From positions 7,367,001-7,431,000 of the forward strand of contig CM075778.1 in the NCBI GenBank assembly GCA_037974665.1: a stretch of DNA of 64,000 nt. The letters are read 5' to 3'. The position numbers and the translations under genes were made by a program. Within the stretch, counting starts at the first letter, position 1. Every line of letters begins with the position of its first letter. Positions 43,190-55,004 of this stretch are shown piece after piece. The DNA comes from Ehretia macrophylla. Its lineage: Eukaryota > Streptophyta > Magnoliopsida > Boraginales > Ehretiaceae. A model generated the notes under the pieces. That model was not told where the DNA came from and ran no database searches. It saw only the letters and a program-made list of their open reading frames with translations.

Positions 43190-43472
43190 GGTGAGAGAGA
43201 TTTATTAGATTTAATTTATTACAAAATTGAGGACTAGATTTTGAGGTTAATTACGAAGCGGTCAGTGGTCGGTTGAGTGAAATGACACAATTGGCCTTGT
43301 GTGGATAATAATTTGCTTACGTGGCGTGTTGTTAGACATTTGGGCTTTTGCTTTTTGGGGTTAATTCTGACATTTGGGTTTGGTCTCGAATGGTTCGGTT
43401 CACTTGGACATGTATTTTGGTCCCGTGCTTTTCGGATTTGTTTACCTCCTAATATGTTTTTACATATTTGTT

Positions 43473-44529
43473 GTCAAATTGAACAAATAGTCTCTATTAT
43501 TTACAAATTTTAGATAAATAGTCTTTATTATTTCAAAAGTTTAATAGTTAGTTCTTATTATTTACTAAAGTCACACTTTTAATTTCTATTATTTCAAAAG
43601 TCACACAATTAATCTCTATTATTTATAAAAGTCTCACCATTAGTGCTTACTGTCAATTGACTATCAAAAAATTAACAGAAAAAAATAATTGTTTGTGTTA
43701 AATGACCTTATTACTCTTGATTTAATTAGAAAATTACATAAGTACCCTTATTGTTTAATTAGTTTTTTTTTTCTACTCTTCTTCTCCGTAACCTTCTACT
43801 ACCAAACACACGCCACCACCACCTAACCACCGCCACCCCTATTGTTTAATTCTTTTTTTTTCTGCTCTTCTTCTCCGTCAACTTTCCACCCCCTAACACA
43901 TCCCACCATTACCTAACCACCGCCACCCCCTACTCACTTCTCTACCACCAACATCAATCACACATTGCACACACACAAACACACGCGCACACACGCACAC
44001 ATGTACACACACACAAACACACAAACATACTGCGCATATACACGACGGGTGGGGGTGGGGGTGGGGATGGGTTGGCGGTGACGGGTGGGAATGGGAATGG
44101 GAATAGGGGTGGGAATCACGGGTGGGGTTGGGAATGAGGGTAGGGATGGGAATGGGGATGGGGGTAATAGGGGTTGGGGTGAGGGGTGCCTAGTGGGCTA
44201 GGGGTAGGTGGCGCGGGTGGGGCTGGGGGGTGGGGGAAGAGATGGAAAAAAAATTAAAAAATAATATATTATCCAAAAAAAAATATTTTTTTTTTATAAA
44301 AAAGACTATTATACTCTTGAAATGTATTAAATTTTTAACGGTCAGTTAACATTAAGGACTATATGAAACACTTTTTAAACAATAGGGACTAATGGTAAGA
44401 CTTTTGAAAATAATGATGATCAATGGTGGGACTTTTACAAACAATGATGACTAACCACGTAACTTCTAAAATAATAGGACTATTTGTTTAAAACTTATAA
44501 ATAATAGGGACTATTTGACCAATTTGCCC
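43473..44529. mobile_element. Non-autonomous Mutator-like element with AC-rich and G-rich core, upstream of KUA1
   Basis: 1057 bp between perfect 10 bp TSDs, CATATTTGTT, at 43463-43472 and 44530-44539. Left end is GTCAAATTGAACAAATAGTC; right end as reverse complement is GGGCAAATTGGTCAAATAGTC. Each TIR is a tandem array of five or six ~31 bp units around 'AGTCTCTATTATTTACAAAA'. The interior has an ACACAC-rich half (about 43960-44040) and a GGGTGGG/GGGAATGG-rich half (about 44041-44235). No ORF. It lies about 420 bp upstream of the KUA1 start. Confidence 0.9.
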
Positions 44530-45629
44530 CATATTTGTTATTCAATCACTTTAAAAATCTAATACTAGATTCACATTCATACTATAATATTGCAAAGGAT
44601 ATTTTTAATTATTTGGGAAGGAATGGAAAATCATAAACTTTCATCACGTTTTAAATTTAGAAATTGTCATTCTGTAATTTTAGAACTTCAAATTCGTAAA
44701 AGAGACTATCATAAGTTAATTCACATTCATAATATTATATTGGGTAAATGACTTATTAGGTCCCTTATCTTTTTCGCTATTATCTAGTTAGTCCTTCATC
44801 TTTCAAACGACCATATGTCAGTCCTTCATCTTTCCAACTTATGTCACCGTTAGTCCTTCCGTCAAAAAACTAACGGTTTAGTCACATGCACGACACATGA
44901 CCATTTTTTGCAAGGGCATTATCCTCTTTTGAGGGCAAATTTGTCTTTTTGCAAGCTATTGACTACATAATACTAAAATCCCCAATTCTATTATCAAACC
45001 TGATAACCTTAACATTGCTCCAAAAACTTCAACTTATCGCTGCAACTCTTCTTCTCACTGCAAAATCGATAAAGAGGCTGCAACTCTATATGCCGGCGAA
45101 ATCGTCTTCTTGCTGCATATCTTCTTCTCAGTGCAAAATCGCGATGGTAACAAGTAAGTGGCTGCAACTTTACTTCGTTAACATTGGTTGCAAAAACTTC
45201 AACTTTTCTTCAATTTTAAGGCACTAGCAAATGAAATTAATGAAAAATGCATAGACTTAGGGTTTCAATTTGGCTGCAAATGAATTAAAAATTGGGTTTC
45301 AATGACCTAGGGTTTCGGCAATCTAATTGGCAGTGTATAATAGCTTAGGTTTTCGTCAGTTTCAATCATATCAATAAGGTAACTTCTATGAATTAAAAGT
45401 GCTATATTACTTTATATGTAAGCATGTAGTGTTTCGGTAGTGAGTGTTATTTGACTAAAAAAAACATTTGTCCACCACTAGTCCAACAGAGAGTTGTGTA
45501 TTTTTCATTTTAATGAACAACATGAGAACAAATGCATCTCTTTATCAAAGAGATATACCCATTTAATGTGGTTGTTAATTATTTGTTTGAAATATTTTTT
45601 GGGTTTCGAATTTTTATTGTTGTGTATAT

Positions 45630-47404
45630 ATGTTGTATGTTTTTGTAGATATTTTTTGGTTGAAGGTTCATTTTGGCGGTGATTTTAAGGATGTTAGTGG
45701 AACTAAGTTGTATGTCGGAGGTAACATTAAATTTGTTGATTCACGTAACTACGATAATATGTCATTGATTGTATTGGATAGTATTGCTAAGGAATTGGGA
45801 TATGAGAGTCATTCAGGATTTTGTTATAGGAAACCTGGTATGAATTTAGACAATGGCTTGCAGTTGTTGATGACAGAGAAAGATGTGTTGGATATGAAGG
45901 CACTAGCAACTTCAATTGATGAAAAATGCATAGACTTGTTTGTAATTGGGGATCATAATGTATTATAGTTGACATTACCCAGTCAAGTTGAGTCATATGT
46001 TGGTGGAAATGTTAATGCTGGAGATGTTGTTGGTTGTTTGAAGGAACCTAATGAACCATACCTTAGTTTTGTACCCTTGGGTTGTCCGGATAACCCTACA
46101 ACAAGTACACAAAGTACACGAAGTAAACGGAGCAAATCAAAAGTTAAGAGAATTGGACCAATGAGGGATAAAGGCAAAAGAAAGGTGAGTGCGGTTGATG
46201 AGATTGTTAACAGTGATGGACATGACAGTGATGCATCTGACAATGATAGTAGTGGGCCTAGTTTTCATGATAGTGATAATGACTTAAATGACGATGACGA
46301 TGACAAGTTGTTTGATGAAAATATAGATCCTGAAGTTGAATGGGCTGGTGTTTTCAAACTGTATGAAAAACTGGAAGATTCAGTTCCAGTTGAACATTCT
46401 GGTAATATACCACTGGAGGAAGGTTCTTCTGAGGACTTAAGTGATGATAGCTTACATAGTTGTCATTCAGATGGTGATGTTGATGCATATGGGAAAAGGT
46501 GTGAGAGGTTTGAAAGATTTAGAAGACAAGTGGATATGGAAGATCCTCAATTTGTATTAGGTATGATATTCACAAATGTCGACGAGCTTCGACTTGCTAT
46601 CAAGGCACATAGAGTGAAACATCGCAAGAGTGTGAAGTTCGTGAAAAATGACAAGACTAGAGTTCGGGCTAAGTGTGATGGAAGGTCATGCGAGTGGTTC
46701 ATAAATGCAATATATGTGAAAGAGAGTGACACCTTTCAAATAAGAAGCTTAAACAATGTTCACAATTGTGGTACTGATTTCGATCACAAGCATTTGACTT
46801 ATAAAGAGTTGGGTGCGCGATACTTGGATCATTTAAGAATGACTACGCATTGGGATGCAAGTGATTTTCAAACTAAGGTGCACAATGATTTCCAAGTAAA
46901 TGTGTCAAGGCGGACTGTTTATAGGACATTTGATTATGTTATAATCAAGTTCAATCAACTGACATTAGTGGTGATATTAACTCTACTAATACTAGCAGTG
47001 TGCAGGTGAATGTCACTAGTAGAGAGGTTCGAGTGGTAGCAAAATCCAGCCAAGTCAATGTGACATCAATATGCAGCGATATGGGGATCACAGTAGGGAC
47101 AAACAACAAGGTCAATGTCACTACTAATAATACTGATGTGCATATAGATGCTGATAGTAGTCAAGTAAATGTGGATGCATTGAATACAGATAGTAGAAGT
47201 GTTGTGACTAATCCTCACATGCCAAGAAAAGTAAGGTGTAGCGTATGCTTGAAACAAGGCCATGATGTAAGAAAGTGTCCTTCAAAGGTTGCAGATAGTG
47301 TAAGGAAGAGGAAAGCAAGTACCTTTGGACTTCCCGAGTCCACCTCTACACATTCAAAGTCCAAAGAAAATGTATTAACACTATCCTTCAAATTCTACTT
47401 TTGA
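45630..47404 (+). pseudogene. MuDR-type transposase relic lacking the catalytic core
   Basis: The frame from about 45630 runs to a TAG at 45966-45968 and resumes in the same frame from 45969 to 47009. It encodes an N-terminal PB1-like region, an acidic Asp/Ser-rich linker (HDSDNDLNDDDDDK) and the plant MuDR DNA-binding region (GMIFTNVDELRLAIKAH, CDGRSCEWFINA, VSRRTVYR). The DDE transposase and SWIM domains expected next are absent. After about 46935 the reading leaves the family and shifts to a frame at 47000-47404 that ends in a CCHC knuckle (CSVCLKQGHDVRKC), as at MURA C-termini. The product cannot be an active transposase. The start lies upstream and may be spliced, so 5' bounds are approximate. 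Confidence 0.8.
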
Positions 47405-47525
47405 CACTTACATTGTTTTTTTGTAGGTTATTGAAGCACCCAAAAAACCACCATTTATACTAGCGGGAACGGGTTTGCATGTCAAGGCACCATTACCAAA
47501 TACTTGTGAGAAATCGGTGAAGATT

Positions 47526-47709
47526 GGATCATCTATGATCAAGCCAAGTGCAAGTACATGGAAAAAGGAATACATGTGTGAGCCTCAAGTCCTTGCTTGC
47601 TGAAAGTTCTAGTACATGGATCATCTATGATCAAGCCAAGTGCAAGTACATGGAAAAGGGAATACATGTGTGAGCCTCAAGTCCTTGCTTGCTGAAAGTT
47701 CTAGTGGTA
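47526..47709 (+). repeat. 92 bp tandem duplication inside the MULE
   Basis: Two near-identical copies (first from 47526, second from 47618) of a unit beginning GGATCATCTATGATCAAGCC and ending near GAAAGTTCTAGT. Confidence 0.88.
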
Positions 47710-48514
47710 CTAACAAACCTGCTACAACTTCAACTCAGACCAAAAAAACAAAAAACCGGCAAAGGACCAAGTTCGGACTCCATTGACAAGAAGAATGGAT
47801 GAATATAAGTTATGTTTAGGTGTATTGACAAACAATTTATGTGTGTCTTAATTTACTTTGTGTTGTAGTACTTTGGCTATGTGAATTGGCTTGTGTTGTA
47901 CTACTTTGTGTTCTAGTACTTTGTCTATGTGATGGCTTTTATTTTGGTTGCCGAACAATTTACATTTTGAGTTTGTGATAAAAATGACTATGTACTTTAT
48001 ATTAATCTAATCCTTTTGATTTGGATTATGATTCTTGCTTTTGGTATATAAGTTTGTGTTTGCCATAACAGGTTGTTTAACTATTGAATAAGCATAGGAC
48101 CATTTTTGCAGATTTTTAAATGTGAAGTGGAATCTTTAACAGGTTGTTTAACCATTGAATGTGAACATGACTATTTTTAAGACAAAACATTATAGATTGG
48201 AGGATCAAGCCAAGCATAGATGTAATACTCTTTAGCATACATATTGAATACACATTACATAATAAAGCACCAAAATGCATGTTATAATTCACAAAATTTG
48301 ATGATTTTTTCGACTCAACAACTGCATTGGTGCACACAGATTAAGCTACTATTATACAACAACACATCTAAACCTACTAAATAAACCTACTCTTCATCAA
48401 CATTAATCAACATCTACACCTACTAAATAACATCTTTATCAGCATTGCAATGAAACAAACGCACAAGATCAGCCACCAGAAGCACTTCTTCAATCTCTTT
48501 CTCTCAACTTCATG

Positions 48515-48742
48515 CTATTCATGCAATTCTTGCAATTCGGCATCTTTCCTATTCATCGCCCTTAGCAATCCAGGAATAATTTGTTTACTCCTTTCACAAA
48601 TTGGAGGATCAACCCAATCAAAATAACCACAACCTTTACCATCAAGGTAACCTTCGCAACGTACAAACCTTCTCTTAGGATTGAAGTCAGTCCAAGAGGT
48701 GATGACATTGCCTTGTTTTCCGCAATAACACTGATATGCCAT
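48515..48742 (-). CDS. GRF-type zinc-finger ORF carried by the MULE
   Basis: A single open frame of 75 residues from ATG 48742 to a stop at 48515. It carries a GRF zinc-finger pattern: CYCGKQGNVITSW, NPKRRFVRCEG, then GKGCGYFDWVDPP, followed by a short helical tail (RKDAELQELHE). GRF fingers bind single-stranded nucleic acid, and small GRF proteins are often found near plant MULEs. It is intact, on the opposite strand to the transposase relic. A separate role in transposition is inferred only. Sequence upstream of the ATG stays open to 48862, so a longer start is not excluded. Confidence 0.75.
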   Translation of the reverse strand: MAYQCYCGKQGNVITSWTDFNPKRRFVRCEGYLDGKGCGYFDWVDPPICERSKQIIPGLLRAMNRKDAELQELHE

Positions 48743-49565
48743 GGTGACTAGCTTGGAGACACGACCAATGTGTGTGAAACTAACATATAGATCAGTATGG
48801 TATATACATTGAAATGAATAAATAATCAACTTAATATCAAAATAACTTAGTGTGGTCCACATTATGCTTGTAGAGAATACTATTCATGCGGCAAGTTGTA
48901 TTTTGCATATGGCAATAGTTGTACAACACCTTGGTGACGACGGGAATGGCGAATCAACGGGAATGGCGAATCAACGGGAATGCAACAACAACAAACGACC
49001 AAATGTGGAGAAGAAGGAGTTGGGGATTTAGGGATTTGGGGGATTTGGGTTTTAGGGATTTAGAAATTTGGTTTTAGGGATTTGGATTTCAAATCGGGTT
49101 CATGCTAATATAGAAGGGAAATATGCTGATTACCCCCAAAAGACGATAATGCCTTTGCAAAAATTGGTCATGTGTCGTGTATGTAACTAAACCGTTAGTT
49201 TTTTTACGGAAGGACTGACGGTGACACAAGTTGGAAAGATAAAGGACTGACATATGGTTGTTTGAAAGATGAAGGACTAACTAGACAATAGCGAAAAAGA
49301 TAAGGAACTTAATAGGTCATTTACCCTATTATATTTGAATATTATGTTGTGAGCAATGTGAACAAGAAAGGATGCAACCATGCCCCGTGTGAAAGTTTGA
49401 ACTTTTTTTAAAAAAAAATATTCATGTCTTTTTGGGTTTTTTTTTCTGTCATTATGTATTTTAAATAAAAAAAATTAGGTAGTCCTCATTAATATATATA
49501 TATATCTTCAAATAATTATAAAATTATATATAATAACAAAAAGAATCTTAAATTTGTCTCTAAAT

Positions 49566-49746
49566 TTTTTTTTATGACGTAAAAATTTAGTTGGTGAAAC
49601 TTAATTATCATTTGGTAAACCCACATATATAGTAGTACGTTTCAATACTTGTATCAGTTCAATCAAGAGTTTAATCTTATTAATTACACTGTAGAGATCT
49701 CTGAGTGTAATGGGTTATAAACCCGGTGCTTCATAGATTTAGAGGT
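49566..49746 (-). mobile_element. SINE, minus orientation, probably 5'-truncated
   Basis: 181 bp between 16 bp TSDs, AAATTTGTCTCTAAAT (49550-49565) and AAATTTGTCTCCAAAT (49747-49762), with one mismatch. On the minus strand it ends in TTTTTACGTCATAAAAAAAA, the same 3' motif as the SINEs at 18708 and 52243. The Pol III boxes are weak, which suggests a truncated head. Confidence 0.8.
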
Positions 49747-49762
49747 AAATTTGTCTCCAAAT

Positions 49763-52229
49763 GTTAACTAACACGAATTAGACTTTCATAAAATCATCGA
49801 CTATCTATCTATACCATATGAGGCCCACACGCTATCTGTGAACCCTGATAACATGAATGGTAGAATTTTCCGAACTCATAAGCTCTATCATCCATAAAGT
49901 ACACAATTATGTTCTAGCCTAAAAAAAAAAAAAAAACAAAGTAGACACATGTGCAAGTGCTTAATTTCACGTGTACAATGTTGCGAGTGACTAATATTTC
50001 CAATCTCATACGGTGTGTACAATTATGCTACTATGTAATTCTCCGGGTTCCGGCAAAAAAAAAAAAATGTAATTTTTCGGGTTTAGATTTTCTACTTTAT
50101 TTTTATTTTTACCTGTTAGATGGGATATATTATAAGTCATGAGATTTAATTTTTTTAAATTTCAGTCATCCATCTTAAATTTCATTAATGAAAAAGGTAA
50201 CTAAAATTAATTTGAAATGAATATATGAGATTTTAAAAATCAAATATGATAGTTCATAATACAATTGATTTAGTAGATGAGAGAATAAGTAAAGAGTTGA
50301 TCAAATTTTGTAATTCCACCAGTTGTCTAGGCTCTTTTCTCGTAACGCTTTTGTTTTCTATTTTTCATTAAAAAAGTTAAATATTAGACTCCTAGCTGGA
50401 GCTACATCTATTTGTGTATTTTGAGAATATTTTTAAGTTGTAAATTCAATTTAGTTCCAAGTGAAAAATCTTTTTTTATATATAGGTGATACATGATTTA
50501 ATTTTAACTTTTACTGAATAAAAATTTTAAATCTATCTCTAAATCTAGACTCGCACCATGTTTTGTATTGAGTATAAATGTCTTTGAGCTGGTTTTATTT
50601 TTTGGGTCAAAGAATTTGAGCTGTTTGAGATAAGACATTAATGTAGAGATGAGGGGAACAATTATTGGAGAGACCACAAAATATTCGTAAGTCTATAAAG
50701 TTGTACAACTCGTGCATTTAAATCATGCTTATAAGGAGACTAGGCTTGATTTAATTTCCCAAAAAGAACATATTTATCCCAACAAATAACTAGATATAGC
50801 TAGGCTTATCCACTGGAAATTGATTCACAAACAAAGTAAAATTGGTATCAAGTCATTGTCCTTGGTCATCGTCATTCAACTTGCACGTGATAATTATGCA
50901 AGCTCCCATTGAACATGGGTAAGAGGTCAATATATGTGTCGGTTAGTTTGCAAACTGAGCGCTTAAACAACTATTGAAGACCCACGAATTGTTGTAGTTT
51001 TCAACCTAATACTGTCTTTAATTAAAAGAGATAGAAATGGTGAGTCTCACTTTCGATGAATTTTTTAATTTTGATTTCAACAACCATTACAAAAAAATAG
51101 GAAAAAGAAAACACAATAGACTAAGTTGAAAATAAAGCAAACGGACTAAGCCCAAAAGGCAAGCCCAAGTCCAAATTTATAAGCCTTAATTGAGAAGACA
51201 AAAATTAATTATCCTGTATAACATTTTAAGTGGTATAAATATTTTAAAACTCTCTAAAAAATAAAAAATAAAACCAATTATCTCAAAGTGGAGCTTTTCG
51301 TTGGCAAAGTCAACAAAAAGGATGAAACTCCACACCATCAACCTTCAGAAGCCAAAACCACAATAGCCAACCACCAATCCAAGCAACAGAAGGCCACACA
51401 GTCACCACCTAAAAGTTCCCTTATGGTGCATGAGAATATATAAGAATATTCTAGCGATTGTAGGAATATGAAAAAGATACCATGCGAGGCCATGCGTGAT
51501 TGAAAGTACTTGTGGTGTGAAATATATTTAATAAATGAATTTTGTGATAATTTATATTTGTGAAAATGAATTCTCTTGTATAAAATTCTATTATTTGTAA
51601 TTATAAGAAGTAATTGTAAAAGGAATGAGAACGAAAGAGGAGGAGAGTGGAAGGGTTAGAACAATGATAGTGAAAAAGAAAAGAAATCATAAAGAGTAAT
51701 TTTGCCTTTAGAAATGAACAACCAATTTGGTGGATTTCAATTTACAAATTCTACATTTTGAGCAAGAATTTAAATAAAATTCATGATTTACAAATTTTTA
51801 ATTTCTTAATTTTTTAAGAAAATGATTTTAAATACAAGTAATTAAATTTGTAAATGAATTTCGTAAAATCTTATAAAACTTTATTTGTTCGTACAGTATG
51901 TTAAGTAATGAAAGTGGGTGAAGACTAGCCAAAAATCTTAAACCATAGGTGGACGAATATTAAGCTGGCATAGCATTCGAAAGGGAAAATTTAAAAAATT
52001 CAAATTAGCAATATTTTAGTTATCATTACTTTGAGTGCCTCATTACGTAAAATCATTCTCATGTTGGAATAAAAAACGACGCAGGAGGAGCCACGGCCAT
52101 TGGAGATGGGCCTTATTCACTTTGTGTGGGTCTGCTAGAGGTTACAGAATAGCAAACTTAATTGTTTTTTTTTTTTTTTTTTTAATTTAAAGCAGATCTT
52201 GTCAAATCCTTGAATCATATCGTGGCACC
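49763..52229. other. Intergenic, no gene seen
   Basis: AT-rich with homopolymer runs. 51530-51900 contains sequence related to 30475-30650 in opposite orientation. No credible ORF or delimited element. Confidence 0.45.
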
Positions 52230-52242
52230 AAACAAAATTCTT

Positions 52243-52469
52243 TATTTTTTTAAATTTTTTTATGACGTAAGAATCAGCTGTCGAAATTTGATTATCAGAT
52301 TATTCAGAGAAATCCGACCATTAACTAGTAAATATTCGAGTGCAGTGTGTGCTCCTACACATGCATCAAGTTAATCAATGATGAAATTACAGAACAGTGA
52401 GAAGTCTCAAATTTATGACTTTACAGGAGTAATTTCACCCCACTACTGCTAGATTATGCCCTTAGATTT
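52243..52469 (-). mobile_element. SINE, minus orientation
   Basis: 227 bp between 13 bp TSDs, AAACAAAATTCTT (52230-52242) and AAACAAAATACTT (52470-52482), with one mismatch. On the minus strand it starts ATCTAGCAGTAGTGGGGTG (A-box-like), passes through a decayed B box, and ends in TTCTTACGTCATAAAAAAA. It is the same family as 18708-18935. Confidence 0.88.
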
Positions 52470-52849
52470 AAACAAAATACTTTAGTACTTTTTATATGAT
52501 TTACGTTTAGTGATGATCAGTGTCCTCTCAAACTATATAAGATGTCATTCAAAATCTAGCTTTAGCATCATTAATGATTTGATTTTGTTATTAAATTATG
52601 AGATCAAGGATGGATGAGTCTACATTTTCGTTCTTTTTTGACGAGTCTACTGTGTATTCAACAAGATTTTGCTAACTAGCAAAAAAAAAAAAAATATTTT
52701 GCTATGCATGCCTAAAATGGCTATTTATTTCAACTACTAATTGTCTTTTCTTTTTTTTTTTAAATTCTTCTTTTGGGGTATTACAAGTTTACAACACAGG
52801 CTTAAAACAAGAAGATTAAAGTACCTGGGCCAAGCCCAAAACATTACAC

Positions 52850-53048
52850 GAGGGCCTTCAACTTGATGTACATAGGGGCTTTTTTAAACAGCTTGTTGAA
52901 TTTGATTCCAAAATAATTATTGAGATGTCAAGGAATGCTACTCAATCCCATATTATTCTTAAACTTTGGATAGATCGATGCAATAAGTTACTGAGGGATC
53001 ACTCCAGATTCCAAGCAATGCACGTTTTTAGAAAAGTGAACTGTTGAG
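52850..53048 (+). pseudogene. RNase H-like fragment of a LINE (non-LTR retrotransposon)
   Basis: One + strand frame reads EGLQLDVHRGFFKQLVEFDS, then LKLWIDRCNKLLRDHSRFQ and MHVFRKVN before a stop. This matches the order of the plant LINE-associated RNase H domain (GLxLA..G...v.vEsDs.., ..I..c..Ll......h..Re.N). Only about 65 codons remain. No poly(A) tail or TSD was identified. Confidence 0.6.
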
Positions 53049-54642
53049 TTAATTGATTGGCCTTGGGTTTAAGCTACAAATAGATATTAGGAAGTTAACA
53101 ATCTACCACAACCTTTACTTCTTTTGAAAAAAAAATAAAAGGAGAGAGGATTCCCTTGTTTAGTTATTATAAAACCCGACTTTTACCCTATTGTAATTAC
53201 AATAAAAAACAAACCAAAATCAGCTACCAGGATTGGTTATCACGGACAAAAATCGAAAACAGAAAATCATAGTATGGAGGCAAGAGATATGTTTCACATG
53301 GAGCTCCATTTTTATTCTTTGAAATTTATATAGATTTAGCCCCTATGTGAAGGATCTTCCTGTATCAAGCGAAAACTGATTCAATGGATAACTAAATCAA
53401 TCAAACCAAATCAAATATCGTCTTATCCCATTAAGCCCAAGTACATAAACAAAGATGATCTTACTTAATTTTTATTGAGAGGTGTTTGCACTATAAGTTG
53501 TACATATATAAAATTTCATTTTAGTGTTAACGTCCAACTTATTATTGTTCTTCGAACAGAAAAAAAAAAACTTATTAATTTTCTTTGCTAGGTTACGTTA
53601 ACACATTTTAGTAACTACTCAGTTTAAATTATTTTACTTTCAGTATATCACTCCATGATATATTTTATCAATACAAACTAAATTATCCAAAAAGCGATAT
53701 GAAATAAGGAGATTATTTGCTTGCTTATATTGTGTATAAATTAGCCTTCTTAATGGGCAAGATCAAATGAAACATACCATGAAGATTTTGACAATTTTGG
53801 TGGCTGCGTCTGCCTTTTGGGTTTGCCTACGTCCAATATCAGAAATTCCACCGAGGTATACTTGGTTGGTGGGCTTCTTTCGGTTGCTTTTATTTCTTAT
53901 TAAATATGTATTCAAGTCTCACTTCCACCAATTTAAAAATATTAAAATTTTTAATGTGTAAGACTAAAAAACTATTTTATTTGCACGTGCAAGGACATGT
54001 TAAAAATAATAAATAAATATAGTAAACTCTTTTTTAACAATTTGAACTTATAAATAAAGTGAATATGAGAAGATTTAAGATTTTTGTTCAATAAAAACTA
54101 GACATGTACCAATGTTGGCATGGCTAAAAGGAAATCGGCAAGGTGTTAATCGACTTGAGAGTGGCAGAAATTATGAGATATGATGCTCCATATTGTAATT
54201 GTTTTTTATTTTATTTTAATATACATGTGTGGAGTTCTAAAAACATGTTTTTTTTTTTTTTAATGTTTTTTGGTGTACTTGGAAGAAATTTACAATCTTG
54301 TTAATTACATGGCTAAGACAAAAATGGTTTTATGTTCTTTATATAGGATGTTTTGAAGGACAAAAAACTTCAATATCATGATGAATGTCAATGCCTATGG
54401 TTTATATTGTCTATTCGTTGTTCTCTATGTTTGAGTATTACGAATCGGGGTGGGTGTAAAATATTCATATGGATAAAATGATTTGAGCCACTTATACTTG
54501 TAATAAAACCCGACATTTCACCTCTTTTCTTCAATGCTAAATAGACGACCTTGATTTGACAAATTAAAATAAAATGATCGAACCGTTTCTTTTGAATCTT
54601 GGTCAATATAGAACATTCATGTTAATAAAATAATTCGAACAA
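53049..54642. other. Intergenic, no gene seen
   Basis: AT-rich. The 64-codon ORF near 53767 has a hydrophobic stretch but no recognisable family. Confidence 0.45.
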
Positions 54643-54990
54643 TTTGGCGATTGATATATTTGAAAATAATGGAATGAATTAAGAAATGAAATGTGACTGA
54701 TAATAGAATAGAATTGGTGATGGAATGGACTTGGTAAACAATATTGATAAGGAAGGTTTCTCAACAAGGAAAAAGAAATCGTGTGATGGTCAGTATCACA
54801 CAAAAGATCAGGAGCAGACATGGCAAAATATATTAAGCAAGGAAGCAAATAATCAGAAGCAGACATAGCACATATTTGCTGTACAATACACGGGATACTA
54901 ATTATCCTTTTTCATGTATATAAATATGTATTATACAATCAGTCATACATTATAAATAACAATAACTTTTCCAGATCCATAGAGTTTTCA

Positions 54991-55004
54991 TGGTATCCAG
55001 AGCC
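54991..55004 (+). other. Copia primer-binding site
   Basis: TGGTATCCAGAGCC directly after the 5' LTR. It matches the tRNA-Met(i) consensus TGGTATCAGAGC apart from one inserted C. Confidence 0.8.

Larger units (their letters stand above)
44742..49326. mobile_element. Mutator-like element (MULE), internally deleted, 4.6 kb
   Basis: A perfect 9 bp TSD, TATTATATT, lies at 44733-44741 and 49327-49335. The TIRs are about 190 bp (44742 to about 44935 and about 49134-49326), starting GGGTAAATGACTTATTAGG and GGGTAAATGACCTATTAAG, with subrepeats around AGTCCTTCATCTTTC. Inside are a transposase relic on the + strand (45630-47404), a 92 bp tandem duplication (47526-47709) and a GRF zinc-finger ORF on the minus strand (48515-48742). 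The two TIRs are very alike, so the insertion may be fairly young. Confidence 0.95.
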
